Origin: Croceicoccus sp. Ery15
Lineage (GTDB): Bacteria; Pseudomonadota; Alphaproteobacteria; Sphingomonadales; Sphingomonadaceae
Direction: 5' to 3'
DNA length: 64,000 bases
Assembly: GCF_020985305.1 (NCBI RefSeq)
Contig: NZ_CP087588.1
Location: 1,302,001 to 1,366,000, forward strand
This document shows, piece by piece, positions 45,563 through 55,006 of this stretch. The stretch's first letter is position 1, and the number at the start of each line of letters is the position of its first letter. The translations under genes were made by a program, and so were the position numbers. The notes below the pieces were generated by a model. It did no database searches. It was not told where the DNA came from and saw only the letters and a list, made by a program, of their open reading frames with translations.

Positions 45563-45587
45563 TCGCCGCCGCATCGCGATCAAAGAC

Positions 45588-45626
45588 AAGGGCGTCCCTG
45601 CCATCGCAGGGGCGCCCTTTCTGTTT
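45588..45626 (+). terminator. intrinsic terminator after csbD-like gene
   Basis: A 13-bp stem (45588-45600 with 45607-45619, one imperfect pair), a CCATCG loop and a TCTGTTT tail. It also stands just beyond the ppx stop on the other strand. Confidence 0.8.
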
Positions 45627-45639
45627 CGCGGGCTTTAGT

Positions 45640-47208
45640 TTATTTGGCCGAAATCGCGTCGGTCCATTTACGGTCGGCAATCTCGTCGCGTTTCGCCGTG
45701 AAATCATCCTTCGACAGGATCTCGACCGCGGGGTTCAGCCCCATATGTTCGGCAAGAAGCTTCATATCCTTGCGCGTGGGCGATCCGTAAAGCGCAGCAT
45801 GGCTGCTGCGCAGATAGAGCCGCAAATCGCCGCCTTCGACTGCCAGCAGGCTGACGTTCAATGACTTGCGCGACTGGCCGCCCAGACGGCGGCACAGGCG
45901 GATGGCAAGGCCCCAGCCGATCGCCTCGTGCAGCCGGTCTTCGGGCGCAAGAGCCGCGATCGCTTCGGGCATGGCAGTCTGGCCGCTATTGGCCATGATC
46001 GCCGCGGCCAGCATGCCTCGTTCCGTATCAGACAGATCGAGCCAGCGCTTGTAGAGCGCCCATTCCACCGCCTGCGTGGTACGCAGGTTCGGCTCCACCT
46101 GCATTGAAGCGAGTGCCAGCATGGTCGCCGCCAGCCGCAGCCGTTCGGTGCCGTGCCGTTCGCCGGGCAATGCTGCCACGGTCCAGCCCGCAACGCGCGC
46201 GGAAACCGCCGGCGAGGCACCGATTTGTGATGAAAACTGCCCGACACCTGCCAAAAGCGGGTCCTGCGCGCGCTCGGCCTTGCTCAGCCGTGCGTTCAAA
46301 AGCCCTTCGCGCAGACCCCATGAGGAGAACACCAGACCTTCGGGCTGCAAACGCGCGAGCAATGCACCCAGCAAGACCGCCGCGCCCGGCAGGATCGCGG
46401 CGCGCATCGACGATACGCGCGGCACCGCTTTCAGCTCGCTATTGTCAGTACGCGCGATACGCTTGGCCAGCTTCGCCGCTTCGGACGATGTCATGCCAAG
46501 ACCGTGCGGATCCGACAGCGGGTGCGACTGGCGGTGCATCGCATAAAGCGCCATCGCCCGCCACGTGCCGCCCACCATGAACAGTGGCCCCGTGATCGAA
46601 TGGTCCCAGCCGGCATCGTGCAGCGCCTGTTCGATCACCTCGTCCAGCCGCCCCTCACCCTGCTCCAGCAGCGCGGCCAGACGCAGCGTGCCCAGCGGCA
46701 TGCTGACCCCGCCCTGCGGCTCGCCATCGCGGATGGCGACGAGTTCAAGACTGCCGCCCCCCAGATCGGCGACCACGCCGTCGCGGCCGGGAAACGCGCC
46801 GGTCACGCCCATGGCGCTGATCCGTGCCTCTTCCTCGCCCGAGATCAGCTCGGGACTGAGCCCCAGATCGCGGACCTTTGCCAGAAACTCGGCCCCATTG
46901 GACGCATCGCGCACGGCGGCGGTCGCCACCGTCTGCACGTCCTCGATCTCCAGATCCGAAAGGATCAGCGCAAAACGGGCAAGCCCGGCCAGTGCCAGTT
47001 CCATCGCCTCGTCCGGCATGCGGCCCGTATCGGCCAGATCGCGGCCCAGCCGCGCCGTGACCTTTTCATTCATCAGCACCGATGGCGCGCGCGGCGATCC
47101 GCCATAGACGACCATGCGGACGGTGTTGGAACCGATATCGATAACGGCGCAGCTATAGCCGCCATTGTGCCTTGCGGCTTCGCGATTGCGTCGGGTGATT
47201 GAACTCAT
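45640..47208 (-). CDS. ppx: exopolyphosphatase / Ppx-GppA family
   Basis: A 522-residue ASKHA-fold phosphatase that releases phosphate from polyphosphate (or hydrolyses pppGpp). The N-terminal phosphate loop is AVIDIGSNTVRMVVYGG; the second motif includes EEARISAMG and VADLGGGSLEL. The C-terminal ~200 residues form the helical domain of long Ppx proteins. ATG 47208 is chosen because it starts 13 bp after the ppk stop; upstream codons lie inside ppk. Together with ppk it forms a make-and-break pair for polyphosphate. Confidence 0.92.
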   Translation of the reverse strand: MSSITRRNREAARHNGGYSCAVIDIGSNTVRMVVYGGSPRAPSVLMNEKVTARLGRDLADTGRMPDEAMELALAGLARFALILSDLEIEDVQTVATAAVRDASNGAEFLAKVRDLGLSPELISGEEEARISAMGVTGAFPGRDGVVADLGGGSLELVAIRDGEPQGGVSMPLGTLRLAALLEQGEGRLDEVIEQALHDAGWDHSITGPLFMVGGTWRAMALYAMHRQSHPLSDPHGLGMTSSEAAKLAKRIARTDNSELKAVPRVSSMRAAILPGAAVLLGALLARLQPEGLVFSSWGLREGLLNARLSKAERAQDPLLAGVGQFSSQIGASPAVSARVAGWTVAALPGERHGTERLRLAATMLALASMQVEPNLRTTQAVEWALYKRWLDLSDTERGMLAAAIMANSGQTAMPEAIAALAPEDRLHEAIGWGLAIRLCRRLGGQSRKSLNVSLLAVEGGDLRLYLRSSHAALYGSPTRKDMKLLAEHMGLNPAVEILSKDDFTAKRDEIADRKWTDAISAK

Positions 47209-47221
47209 CGTCTCGATCTTG

Positions 47222-49405
47222 TCAGACCTGCGCACCCTTGCGCAAGGCGAGGCGCGGCACGGCATCTTCGACAAGTGCCTGTCCGCGGCCCGAAAGCGAG
47301 GGGTTGGTCATGAAATAATTGTGCAGGTTAAATGGCCTGTCGGTGGAATCGGCGCGGGTATAGCTGCCATCGGCCTGCAATATCCAGCTTTGTTCGGTGT
47401 CCAGCAGATTGGCCAGCAGCACCTGTTGCAGGATCTGGTCGTGCACCGTGCGGTTGCGGATCGGCACCATCGCCTCGACCCTGCGGTCCAGATTGCGGCT
47501 CATCGCGTCGGCGCTGGTGATGAACACACGCGCGCGCGGACTGGGAAGGCGATAGCCGTTGGCAAAGGCCCAGATACGGCTGTGTTCAAGAAAGCGACCG
47601 ATGATCGATTTGACCTCGATCGTATCGGAAATGCCGGGAATGCCGGTTTTCAGGCAACAGATGCCGCGCACCACAAGGCTGACGGGCACGCCCGCCTGCC
47701 CCGCTTCATACAGCTTGTCGATCACGCCCTTGTCGGTCAGCGAATTGAGCTTGGCCCAGATCGCGGCGGGGCGTCCGGCCTGCTGATTCGCGATTTCGCG
47801 GTCGATGTTGCGATACAGCTCGTTCCGCATGTCGATGGGCGAGACGACCAGCTGTTCCAGCCCGTGCGGTTCGACATAGCCGGTGACAAAATTAAACAAC
47901 TTGGCAGCGTCGCGGCCAAAGCGCGGATCGGCGGTAAAGAACGACAGATCGGTATAGATGCGCGTCGTCACCGGATGGTAATTGCCGGTGCCAAAGTGGC
48001 AATAGGTGCGATATTTGCTGCCCTCGCGCCGCACGACCATCGACACCTTGGCGTGGGTCTTCCAGTCGACGAAGCCATAGATCACCTGCACGCCCGCGCG
48101 TTCCAGCTGATTGGCCCAAAGAAGGTTCTGTTCCTCGTCGAAACGAGCTTTCAGTTCGACCACGGCGGTCACCGACTTGCCTGCCTCAGCCGCCGCGATC
48201 AGCGCATTGATGATCGCCGATTGCTTGCCTGCGCGGTACAATGTCTGCTTGATCGCCACCACATCGGGATCGTTCGCGGCCTGACGCACGAAATCGACCA
48301 CCACCTCGAAACTTTCGTAAGGGTGATGGATGACGATGTCCTTTTCGCAGATCGCGGCAAAGCAGTCCCCGTCGTGCTCCATGATGCGTTCGGGATAGCG
48401 CGGGGAATAGGGCTCGAATTTCAGCTCGGGCCGGTCCTCGTCGACGATGTCGGACAGGCCTTCGACGCCGATCATGCCATTGGTCTTGATGACCTGCACA
48501 TCGGTCAGGCCCAGCTGTTCGCGCAGCAATTCGCCCGCGACGGGATCGAAATCCTCTTCGATTTCAAGCTGGATCACCTTGCCGCGGCGGCGGCGCTGGA
48601 TCGCCGTGCGGAAATAGCGGACAAGATCTTCGGCCTCTTCCTCAAGCTCGATATCCGAATCGCGCAACACGCGGAACGCGCCGTCTCCCTCGATCCGGAA
48701 GCCGGGGAACAGCAAATCCGCGAAACGGCAGATCAGCCGTTCTATGGAAATATAGGTCGCCTCTTCCCCGCCCGGCACGCGCACGAATCGCGGCAGGGCC
48801 GACGGGATCAGGATCATCTCTACCACCTGCTCGCCGTCCGAAATGCGGGTCAGGTGGAACAGCACACCCAGACCCTGGTTCGCGACGAAGGGAAACGGGT
48901 GGGCCGGATCGATCGCCTGCGGGGTCAGAACCGGCAGCAAGTGATCGAGGAAATATTCCTTGAGCCAGTTGCGCGCGTCGACATCGATGCGGCCTTCGTC
49001 GGCAACATGGATGCGCTCCTTGACCAGCAGGCCGTGAAGCTCGCGCCAGATGTCCTGCTGCTCGGCCTGCAATGCCTCGGTCGCCTCGCGGATGGCGGCA
49101 AGCTGCTGCGAAGGGGTGCGCCCCTCTATCGACAGTTTTGAAATGCCGCGCCGGACCTGCCCCGCCAGTCCCGCCACGCGGATCATCATGAATTCGTCGA
49201 GATTGCTGCCCGAGATCGAGAGGAAGCGAACGCGTTCCAGCAGCGGGTAATCGGGGCGCGCAGCCTCTGCCAGAACGCGCCTGTTGAACGCAAGCCAGCT
49301 CAGTTCGCGATTGTAATAGAGGTCCTGCGGAGGGATCGAGTCCATCGCCGCAGGTGTTGCATCGGCCGGCTCGGACCTGGTCATCTCGTTCATCACGCTC
49401 GCCAT
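47222..49405 (-). CDS. ppk: polyphosphate kinase
   Basis: PPK1, 727 residues, membrane-associated, transfers the gamma phosphate of ATP to growing polyphosphate. The order is N domain (YYNRELSWLAFNRRVLAEA), head domain, and two PLD-like catalytic domains. The autophosphorylated His is in the DWKTHAKVSMVVRREG block, and SADAMSRNLDRRVE and the final LLANLLDTEQSW region are conserved. ATG 49405 is used; later in-frame ATGs would still keep the whole N domain. It is co-transcribed with ppx. Confidence 0.97.
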   Translation of the reverse strand: MASVMNEMTRSEPADATPAAMDSIPPQDLYYNRELSWLAFNRRVLAEAARPDYPLLERVRFLSISGSNLDEFMMIRVAGLAGQVRRGISKLSIEGRTPSQQLAAIREATEALQAEQQDIWRELHGLLVKERIHVADEGRIDVDARNWLKEYFLDHLLPVLTPQAIDPAHPFPFVANQGLGVLFHLTRISDGEQVVEMILIPSALPRFVRVPGGEEATYISIERLICRFADLLFPGFRIEGDGAFRVLRDSDIELEEEAEDLVRYFRTAIQRRRRGKVIQLEIEEDFDPVAGELLREQLGLTDVQVIKTNGMIGVEGLSDIVDEDRPELKFEPYSPRYPERIMEHDGDCFAAICEKDIVIHHPYESFEVVVDFVRQAANDPDVVAIKQTLYRAGKQSAIINALIAAAEAGKSVTAVVELKARFDEEQNLLWANQLERAGVQVIYGFVDWKTHAKVSMVVRREGSKYRTYCHFGTGNYHPVTTRIYTDLSFFTADPRFGRDAAKLFNFVTGYVEPHGLEQLVVSPIDMRNELYRNIDREIANQQAGRPAAIWAKLNSLTDKGVIDKLYEAGQAGVPVSLVVRGICCLKTGIPGISDTIEVKSIIGRFLEHSRIWAFANGYRLPSPRARVFITSADAMSRNLDRRVEAMVPIRNRTVHDQILQQVLLANLLDTEQSWILQADGSYTRADSTDRPFNLHNYFMTNPSLSGRGQALVEDAVPRLALRKGAQV

Positions 49406-49726
49406 AGAGGATCGGATCGGGCAGCATCGGAACTGCCCGCCGCGCGATGCGGATGCGGTGTTACGACCGTGTTACAGTTTTCTAACCGGGATCGGACCGT
49501 CATCATGGCTGCATGGGCTGCTGAATGGCAGAAAACCGCCCCGAAACCGGTGCGGCAACCCCATGATCATGCGCGTTTGCAGCATGGGTTACAAGGCCGG
49601 AATAAGGCGGCGCAGTGCGCGGATATTATGCGCCCTATGATCGCACACATAAAAAAGGGTGCGGTCTGGCAAAGGGGGACGGCCAGACCACACCCTGCGT
49701 GGCAATCGTTTTGCCGAGTCGCGAAA
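49406..49726. other. intergenic stretch upstream of ppk with a terminator
   Basis: 321 bp between ppk and the secreted TPR-like gene. Apart from the terminator at 49651-49695 I see no gene or clear motif; the ppk promoter must lie here. Confidence 0.5.
49651..49695 (-). terminator. intrinsic terminator of the secreted TPR-like gene
   Basis: Read on the minus strand: arms 49682-49695 and 49657-49670 form a 14-bp stem with one mismatch, followed by a run of six T. It separates the TPR-like gene from ppk. Confidence 0.85.
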
Positions 49727-50089
49727 TCAGTCGGCCTTGGCCATCCGCGATCCGGTGAACTCGCCGCGATCCAGCATGCCCAGCGCCTTGCGCGCCAGCA
49801 CCCGCGAATCGGCCCATGAACCGTCCGCCGTTTCCATCTGATAGCGCATGCGATTATCCGCCACGCGCGTGAACATGGCCCGTGCCTTATCCGTATCGCC
49901 CTGCCGCGCATATTCGACGCCGCGGTTCAAAAGCTGCACCGGATCGCCATTGTCGATGATGGCGGCAACCTCGATCTCGTCGGCCACAGCGGGCTGCGGC
50001 GCGGCATTCGCCTTATAGTCGGCGGCTCCGGCATTGCTGGCGGCACTCCCCGCCATAAGCAGGCCTGCAAGCAGCGTAGCAATCGCCAT
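49727..50089 (-). CDS. small exported protein with a TPR-like segment
   Basis: A 120-residue protein with a signal peptide (IATLLAGLLMAGSAASNAGA). The mature part has one tetratricopeptide-like helical pair (VQLLNRGVEYARQGDTDKARAMFTRVADN) and a second helix with SRVLARKALGMLDRG. Such short TPR proteins are common in sphingomonads and of unknown role. It is divergent from the lipoprotein gene across a 279-bp gap that contains a Pho-box-like site. Confidence 0.75.
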   Translation of the reverse strand: MAIATLLAGLLMAGSAASNAGAADYKANAAPQPAVADEIEVAAIIDNGDPVQLLNRGVEYARQGDTDKARAMFTRVADNRMRYQMETADGSWADSRVLARKALGMLDRGEFTGSRMAKAD

Positions 50090-50163
50090 ATCTTACTCTC
50101 CTTATCCGTCTCGTTGAGCAAAACATGCGCCCGATCACCCCGATCTGCAACATTTCTGTAACA

Positions 50164-50181
50164 TTGTCATTTTTCTGAAAC
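50164..50181. promoter_or_regulatory. candidate Pho box in the divergent region
   Basis: TTGTCAT-TTTT-CTGAAAC has the 7-4-7 layout of Pho boxes (two CTGTCAT-type units 11 bp apart), with three mismatches in the units. A third unit CTGTAAC is at 50156-50162, and an exact single unit CTGTCAC at 50287-50293. Weak alone; position between two exported-protein genes makes it worth noting. Confidence 0.3.
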
Positions 50182-50368
50182 ATTCACGGCAAGCACCCCC
50201 ATAAAAGTTTTTGCAGGCGCGAAACCGCTGATTTCCGCGGCTTTGGACAAATATGTCAGCCGGATGATCATTTGATTGCAAAGAAACTGTCACAAGGCGG
50301 GTCTAGCGGGGCCTCGCGATCCGAAATCGCACGCAATTCGATTCTCGGTACCAAGGGGACCAACCGCC

Positions 50369-51925
50369 GTGACCAATATTCACCGCTCGCTTATTCTTGG
50401 CTGCAGCATGCTGGCGCTTGCCGGCTGCGGTGGCGACCAAATCGTCTCCCCCGGCACGGGCGGTGACATCATCATCACGAACCCGACGCCGACTCCCACG
50501 CCGACGCCGACTCCCACGCCGACCCCGACCCCGTCGGTGACGCCGGCAACCGGTTGCCCGACCATCAATTCGACGGGCGGTCTGACCGATTCGGGAACGA
50601 TCACCGGCGACGCGGGCGAATATCGCATCTGCACGCTGCCCGCGACTTTCGACGAGAGTGACAACCTGCCTTACATCGAAGGCCTGCTCTATGCGATCAA
50701 CGGCCGCGTTGACGTGGGCACCGATGGCGGCGCGACCGACACCGGCGCGGACAGCGACGTGACCCTGTCGATCGAACCCGGCGCGATCCTGTATGGCGCG
50801 ACCGGCCGTTCGTATCTGGTCGTCAACCGCGGCAACCAGATCGACGCCGTCGGCAGCGAGGACATGCCGATCATCTTCACCAGCCGTGACAACGTGCTGG
50901 GCCTTGCGACCGACAATTCGGACGCGCAGTGGGGCGGCGTCGTGCTGCTCGGCCGCGCACCGGTTTCGGATTGCCGCGACGGCGTTCCGAACAAGGCCAA
51001 CCAGGCCAATTGCGAGCAGGAGCTTGAAGGCGCTGCCGTGACCACGCTGTTCGGCGGCAACACGCCCGGCGACAGCTCGGGCACCATGCAATATTTCCAG
51101 ATCCGTTATTCGGGCTTCACGCTGGAAGGCGGTTCGGAACTGCAGTCGCTGACCACCGGCGGCACCGGCTCGGGCACCACCATCGACCACTGGATGAGCT
51201 TCAACAGCTCGGACGACGGCACCGAGTTCTTCGGCGGCGAAGTCAACATGAAGAACGTTGTGGTCGTGGGCGCTTCGGACGACTCGCTCGACGTCGACAC
51301 CGGCGCGCAGGCGAACCTGCAATATGTGATCGTGGCCCAGCGCACGAGCGCCGGCGACAACATCATCGAGCTGGACTCGCCCGATGACGATTACACCACC
51401 GGCGCCCTGCCGCGCACCAATCTGCAGATCGCAAATGCGACCTTCATCTCGCGCAGCTCGGCCAGTGCACAGGCGCTGCGACTGCGCGGCGGTGCGCAGT
51501 TCGGCCTGGTCAACACGGTTATGGACATCGACGGCGACAAGACCTGCATCCGCCTCGACGAAGCGGTTACTCTGGCCCAGAACCCGACCTTTGAATCGGT
51601 GGTCGCAGATTGCGGCACGACCCAGCCGTTCCGCGGTTCGTCGGGCGTCACCAATGCCGAAGTCGAAGCCGCTTTCGACGCCGGCGACAATAACGACTCG
51701 GCTTTCGCCATCACCCTCACCGGCTCGTTCATCAACGGCACCGGAGAGGCGGGCGTGACCGCATTCGACCCGACCGCCCTGTCGAGCTTCTTCGATGCGA
51801 CCGTTTATGTCGGCGCCGTCGAGGACGCGACCGACACCTGGTACGAGGGCTGGACCTGCGACAGCGCCACCCTCACCTTTGGCAATAACACCGGCCTGTG
51901 CACCGAACTGCCGGTTTATTCCTGA
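50369..51925 (+). CDS. large surface lipoprotein with Thr-Pro linker, beta-helix-like
   Basis: A 518-residue predicted lipoprotein. The signal peptide ends in lipobox LAGC (C20); a Thr-Pro repeat linker (about residues 40-58) probably spans from the membrane anchor, and the rest is rich in short Gly/Asp/Thr beta-strands as in parallel beta-helix proteins. Conserved-looking pieces include GAILYGATGRSYLVVNRG, PIIFTSRDN, QWGGVVLLGRAP and DNIIELDSPDDDYTTG. The GTG at 50369 is chosen because it begins the signal peptide and has AAGGGG before it. The adjacent TonB receptor suggests that the pair binds and imports a ligand, as SusD/SusC pairs do; the ligand is unknown. Confidence 0.75.
   Translation: MTNIHRSLILGCSMLALAGCGGDQIVSPGTGGDIIITNPTPTPTPTPTPTPTPTPSVTPATGCPTINSTGGLTDSGTITGDAGEYRICTLPATFDESDNLPYIEGLLYAINGRVDVGTDGGATDTGADSDVTLSIEPGAILYGATGRSYLVVNRGNQIDAVGSEDMPIIFTSRDNVLGLATDNSDAQWGGVVLLGRAPVSDCRDGVPNKANQANCEQELEGAAVTTLFGGNTPGDSSGTMQYFQIRYSGFTLEGGSELQSLTTGGTGSGTTIDHWMSFNSSDDGTEFFGGEVNMKNVVVVGASDDSLDVDTGAQANLQYVIVAQRTSAGDNIIELDSPDDDYTTGALPRTNLQIANATFISRSSASAQALRLRGGAQFGLVNTVMDIDGDKTCIRLDEAVTLAQNPTFESVVADCGTTQPFRGSSGVTNAEVEAAFDAGDNNDSAFAITLTGSFINGTGEAGVTAFDPTALSSFFDATVYVGAVEDATDTWYEGWTCDSATLTFGNNTGLCTELPVYS
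50486..50521 (+). repeat. 18-bp tandem repeat encoding the Thr-Pro linker
   Basis: Two perfect 18-bp copies (50486-50503, 50504-50521) plus a degenerate continuation, each coding three Thr-Pro pairs. Copy number could change by slippage without shifting the frame. Confidence 0.85.
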
Positions 51926-51935
51926 TAGCGTAATC

Positions 51936-51987
51936 GGGGAGGGCGCGTTTGACCGGACGAGTGCCGGCATCCGCCCTCCCCCTTTTC
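51936..51987 (+). terminator. intrinsic terminator between lipoprotein and TonB receptor genes
   Basis: Arms GGGGAGGGCG (51936-51945) and CGCCCTCCCC (51972-51981) with an inner CCGG/CCGG stem and a CTTTTCGTTTT tail. It may reduce rather than abolish read-through to the receptor gene. Confidence 0.8.
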
Positions 51988-52002
51988 GTTTTGCGATTTT
52001 GA

Positions 52003-52019
52003 CGGGCCCACGGGGCCCG
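52003..52019 (+). repeat. 7-bp hairpin in the leader of the TonB receptor gene
   Basis: CGGGCCC (52003-52009) pairs with GGGCCCG (52013-52019) around a 3-base loop, 34 bp before the receptor start and just before its ribosome site. Confidence 0.5.
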
Positions 52020-52052
52020 ACCCGACTGATCCATTGAGGGGGTTTCAAAGCC

Positions 52053-54809
52053 ATGTCGACCGGCAAGCGCCTTGCAGGCGTACTCCTGCTTTCCACCGCG
52101 CTTTCCTTTCCCGCCACCGGTTTCGCGCAGGACGTAATCGGCGTACCCCCGGGCGATGATCCCAGCACCGAAGCTGCCGAGATCCAGCAGGCCGAGGATG
52201 CACTGGGCCCCGGCGCCGAGGTTCTGGCCGATAGCGACGAGCAGACCGAGGACGATTATTCCGAGCCCGATATCTCGGTGCCCGGCGGCGACATCATCGT
52301 CACCGGCCGGCGTATTCGCGACGTGACCCGTTCGTCGACGCAGGTCGTCAACGTGCTGTCCGCCGAACAGATCGCCCGCACCGGCGAAGGCGACATCGCG
52401 GGCGCGCTCAACCGCGTGACCGGCCTGTCGGTTGTCGGCGACGGCCGCGTTTACGTGCGCGGCCTGGGTGACCGTTATTCGCTCGCCATGCTGAACGGCT
52501 TGCCCCTGCCCAGCCCCGAACCGCTGAGCCGCGTCGTTCCGCTCGACATTTTTCCGACGAATGTCATTGCATCCTCGCTGGTGCAAAAGACCTATTCGCC
52601 CAACTTCCCCGGCGAATTCGGCGGCGGTGTGATCAACCTCACCACCCGCGCCGTGCCCGAGGAAAGCTTCTTCACCATTTCGGTCAGCGGTGGCGGCGAT
52701 ACGCGCACCACGGGCCGCGACGGCCTGTCCTATTTCGGGTCCGACATCGACTGGACCGGTTTCGACAACGGTAACCGCGATCGTCCTTCGAACCTCGAGG
52801 CCTTTATCGACAGCGGCGAGCGGATCGAAAATACCGATATCGCCACACAGGAAGGGATCGCCGCGCAGATCTGGCCGACCAATCTGGCCACTGTGCAGAA
52901 AATCGGCAATCTGCCCCCGAACTGGTCGGCTTCGGCCACGGCGGGCACATCGTTTGACGTCGGTTCCGACGCGGTTCTGGGCGTGATCGCCACCGCAGGC
53001 CTGAAAAACAGCTGGCGTAACCGTCTGGTCGTTTCGCAGACCGGCAACACCGATCTGGAACTGCGCGACGATTCCGAAAACTTCATCACCGACCAGCGCA
53101 TGTTGTTCAACGCGCTGGTGGGCATCGGCATGGATTTCGGCGAGCACACCATCCGCTGGACCAACCTGTATATCCGCGACACGCGCAAGCAGGCCAGCCT
53201 TGCCAATTCGTTCCAGTACGAAGACGAATATGACGTCGTCACGCAGAACACGGCATGGTACGAACGCCAGCTGATCGACAGCCAGATCGTGGGCGAGTTC
53301 GAATTCGGGCCGCTGTCGGTCGATGTGCGCGGCGGCTATGCCCGCACCGACCGCGAGGCACCGTATAATCTGACCTTCAACTATGTCCGCACCAATCTGG
53401 ACACCCCGACCGGCGATTATTACGTCGCCAATGTCACCGGCAACCAGATCCAGAACGTCGACCCGATCACCTCGGTGTTCGAGGATTTGCAGGAAGAGCT
53501 CTGGTTCGGCGGCATCGACGCCAGCTATGAAATCCTGCCGAACCTCGTCTCGACGGTCGGCTATGCCTATTCGGACACGGACCGCTATTCCGAACGCCGC
53601 GAATTCCAGCTGCAGATGAGCGTCGATCCCAATATGGTCGATTATGGCCTGACGAACGAAGTGCTGACCGCCGTCGGCCTGCGTCGTCCGGGCGACATCG
53701 TGAACGGCGCGACGCTGGCGGGCTTTAACGTCGGGCTGGTTGAGCCTTCGGAAAATCCCGCCTTCAACGCCGCGTTGGAAGTGCATGCGGGCTATGGCCA
53801 GCTGCGCTGGCTGCCGCTGGACACGATGACGGTCGATGTCGGCGTACGCTATGAAAGCGGCAAGCAGAACGTGGCTTTGGCGCCGGTGTTCAGCGACATC
53901 GACCCGACAGCCGCCGTCACCAATATCGAGAAGGATTACTTCCTCCCCGCCGCGACGCTGACCTGGGAAGCGAGCGACGATCTGCAGCTGCGCCTGTCTG
54001 CATCGAAGACCATCGGTCGCCCGCAGTTCCGCGAGCTGATCGAGCAGACCTATTACGATCCCGAAAACAACCGCCAGTTTCGCGGCAACCCGTTCCTGAC
54101 CGATAGCGAGCTGTTCAATGCGGAAGCGCGCGGCGAATATTATCTGGGTGGCGGCGACCGGCTGAGCGTGGCGGGCTTCTACAAGGAAATCGACAATCCG
54201 ATCGAGGCGGTGACCAACATCACCTCGGGCGGCGGGCGCATCACCAGCTTTATCAACGTGCCCAAGGCCAAGCTGTATGGCGCCGAACTGGAAGCGCAAT
54301 ATAGCTATGAGCTGTTCGACGTCGGCGGCTGGTTCGAAACGAAGCAGTTGATGCTGATCGCGAACTACACCTATTCGAAATCCGAACTGTCCGGCTTTGA
54401 CGGTGCGACCACGGCACCCTTCCCTGGCAGCCCGGTTACCATCGACAGCTATTTCGACACGGGCGACGCCATGACCGGTCAGTCCGAGCATGTCGCCAAC
54501 CTGCAGTTCGGGCTGGAAGACATGGACGTGCTTCAGCAGTTCACCATCCTGCTGAACTATGCCAGCGAGCGTGTGATCGGCTATGGCCCGCAGCAGCCCC
54601 CGATCGTCGAGGATCCCGGCCTGACCGTGGATTTCGTAGCCCGTACCGAAGCCAGCTTCCTGGGCCAGAACGTCGAACTGAATTTCCAGGCGCGCAATAT
54701 TTTTGCCCGCGACCATCTGGAATATCAGGACAACGGCACCAACCGGATCGAGGTCAACAGCTACAAGCGTGGCGCCTCATTCTCGCTGGGTGCTTCGATG
54801 GAATTCTGA
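52053..54809 (+). CDS. TonB-dependent receptor
   Basis: A 918-residue outer-membrane receptor. It has a signal peptide (LLLSTALSFPATGFA), an acidic spacer (about 30-75), then the TonB-box-like DIIVTGRRI, the plug domain (AGALNRVTGLSVVGDGRVYVRGLGDRYSLAMLNG and later GEFGGGVINLTTR), and a 22-strand barrel ending in Phe (SLGASMEF). It imports a large or scarce ligand using the proton motive force via TonB-ExbBD. It is paired with the upstream lipoprotein; the plug resembles those of receptors for carbohydrates or organophosphates, but the ligand cannot be read from sequence. Confidence 0.93.
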   Translation: MSTGKRLAGVLLLSTALSFPATGFAQDVIGVPPGDDPSTEAAEIQQAEDALGPGAEVLADSDEQTEDDYSEPDISVPGGDIIVTGRRIRDVTRSSTQVVNVLSAEQIARTGEGDIAGALNRVTGLSVVGDGRVYVRGLGDRYSLAMLNGLPLPSPEPLSRVVPLDIFPTNVIASSLVQKTYSPNFPGEFGGGVINLTTRAVPEESFFTISVSGGGDTRTTGRDGLSYFGSDIDWTGFDNGNRDRPSNLEAFIDSGERIENTDIATQEGIAAQIWPTNLATVQKIGNLPPNWSASATAGTSFDVGSDAVLGVIATAGLKNSWRNRLVVSQTGNTDLELRDDSENFITDQRMLFNALVGIGMDFGEHTIRWTNLYIRDTRKQASLANSFQYEDEYDVVTQNTAWYERQLIDSQIVGEFEFGPLSVDVRGGYARTDREAPYNLTFNYVRTNLDTPTGDYYVANVTGNQIQNVDPITSVFEDLQEELWFGGIDASYEILPNLVSTVGYAYSDTDRYSERREFQLQMSVDPNMVDYGLTNEVLTAVGLRRPGDIVNGATLAGFNVGLVEPSENPAFNAALEVHAGYGQLRWLPLDTMTVDVGVRYESGKQNVALAPVFSDIDPTAAVTNIEKDYFLPAATLTWEASDDLQLRLSASKTIGRPQFRELIEQTYYDPENNRQFRGNPFLTDSELFNAEARGEYYLGGGDRLSVAGFYKEIDNPIEAVTNITSGGGRITSFINVPKAKLYGAELEAQYSYELFDVGGWFETKQLMLIANYTYSKSELSGFDGATTAPFPGSPVTIDSYFDTGDAMTGQSEHVANLQFGLEDMDVLQQFTILLNYASERVIGYGPQQPPIVEDPGLTVDFVARTEASFLGQNVELNFQARNIFARDHLEYQDNGTNRIEVNSYKRGASFSLGASMEF

Positions 54810-54833
54810 TCCACGGTATTTTCTGCACCTGCC

Positions 54834-54868
54834 GGCCCGGTTTCCCAGCGGAACCGGGCCTCTTTTTT
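54834..54868 (+). terminator. intrinsic terminator after TonB receptor
   Basis: A 9-bp stem (54834-54842 with 54852-54860) followed by TCTTTTTT. Confidence 0.85.
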
Positions 54869-55006
54869 GCATGCACCACCCACGATCGGCGCCCCTTCCC
54901 TGACACATCGGGATACGGAATTTCCCAAGCCTAAAGAAGTCTTTGCCTAAACAGGTTTCACTTGGCACTAACAGGCCCAGGGGACTGAATAGGGGGAAAT
55001 TTCCTG

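Noticed and set aside
50486..50530. Short regular repeats considered as a CRISPR-like array
   Set aside because: Contiguous 18-bp coding repeats without spacers, inside the lipoprotein gene; no CRISPR array or cas gene seen anywhere in the window.
51873..54716. A 947-codon minus-strand frame opposite the TonB receptor
   Set aside because: Shadow of a gene with clear signal peptide, plug and barrel on the plus strand.
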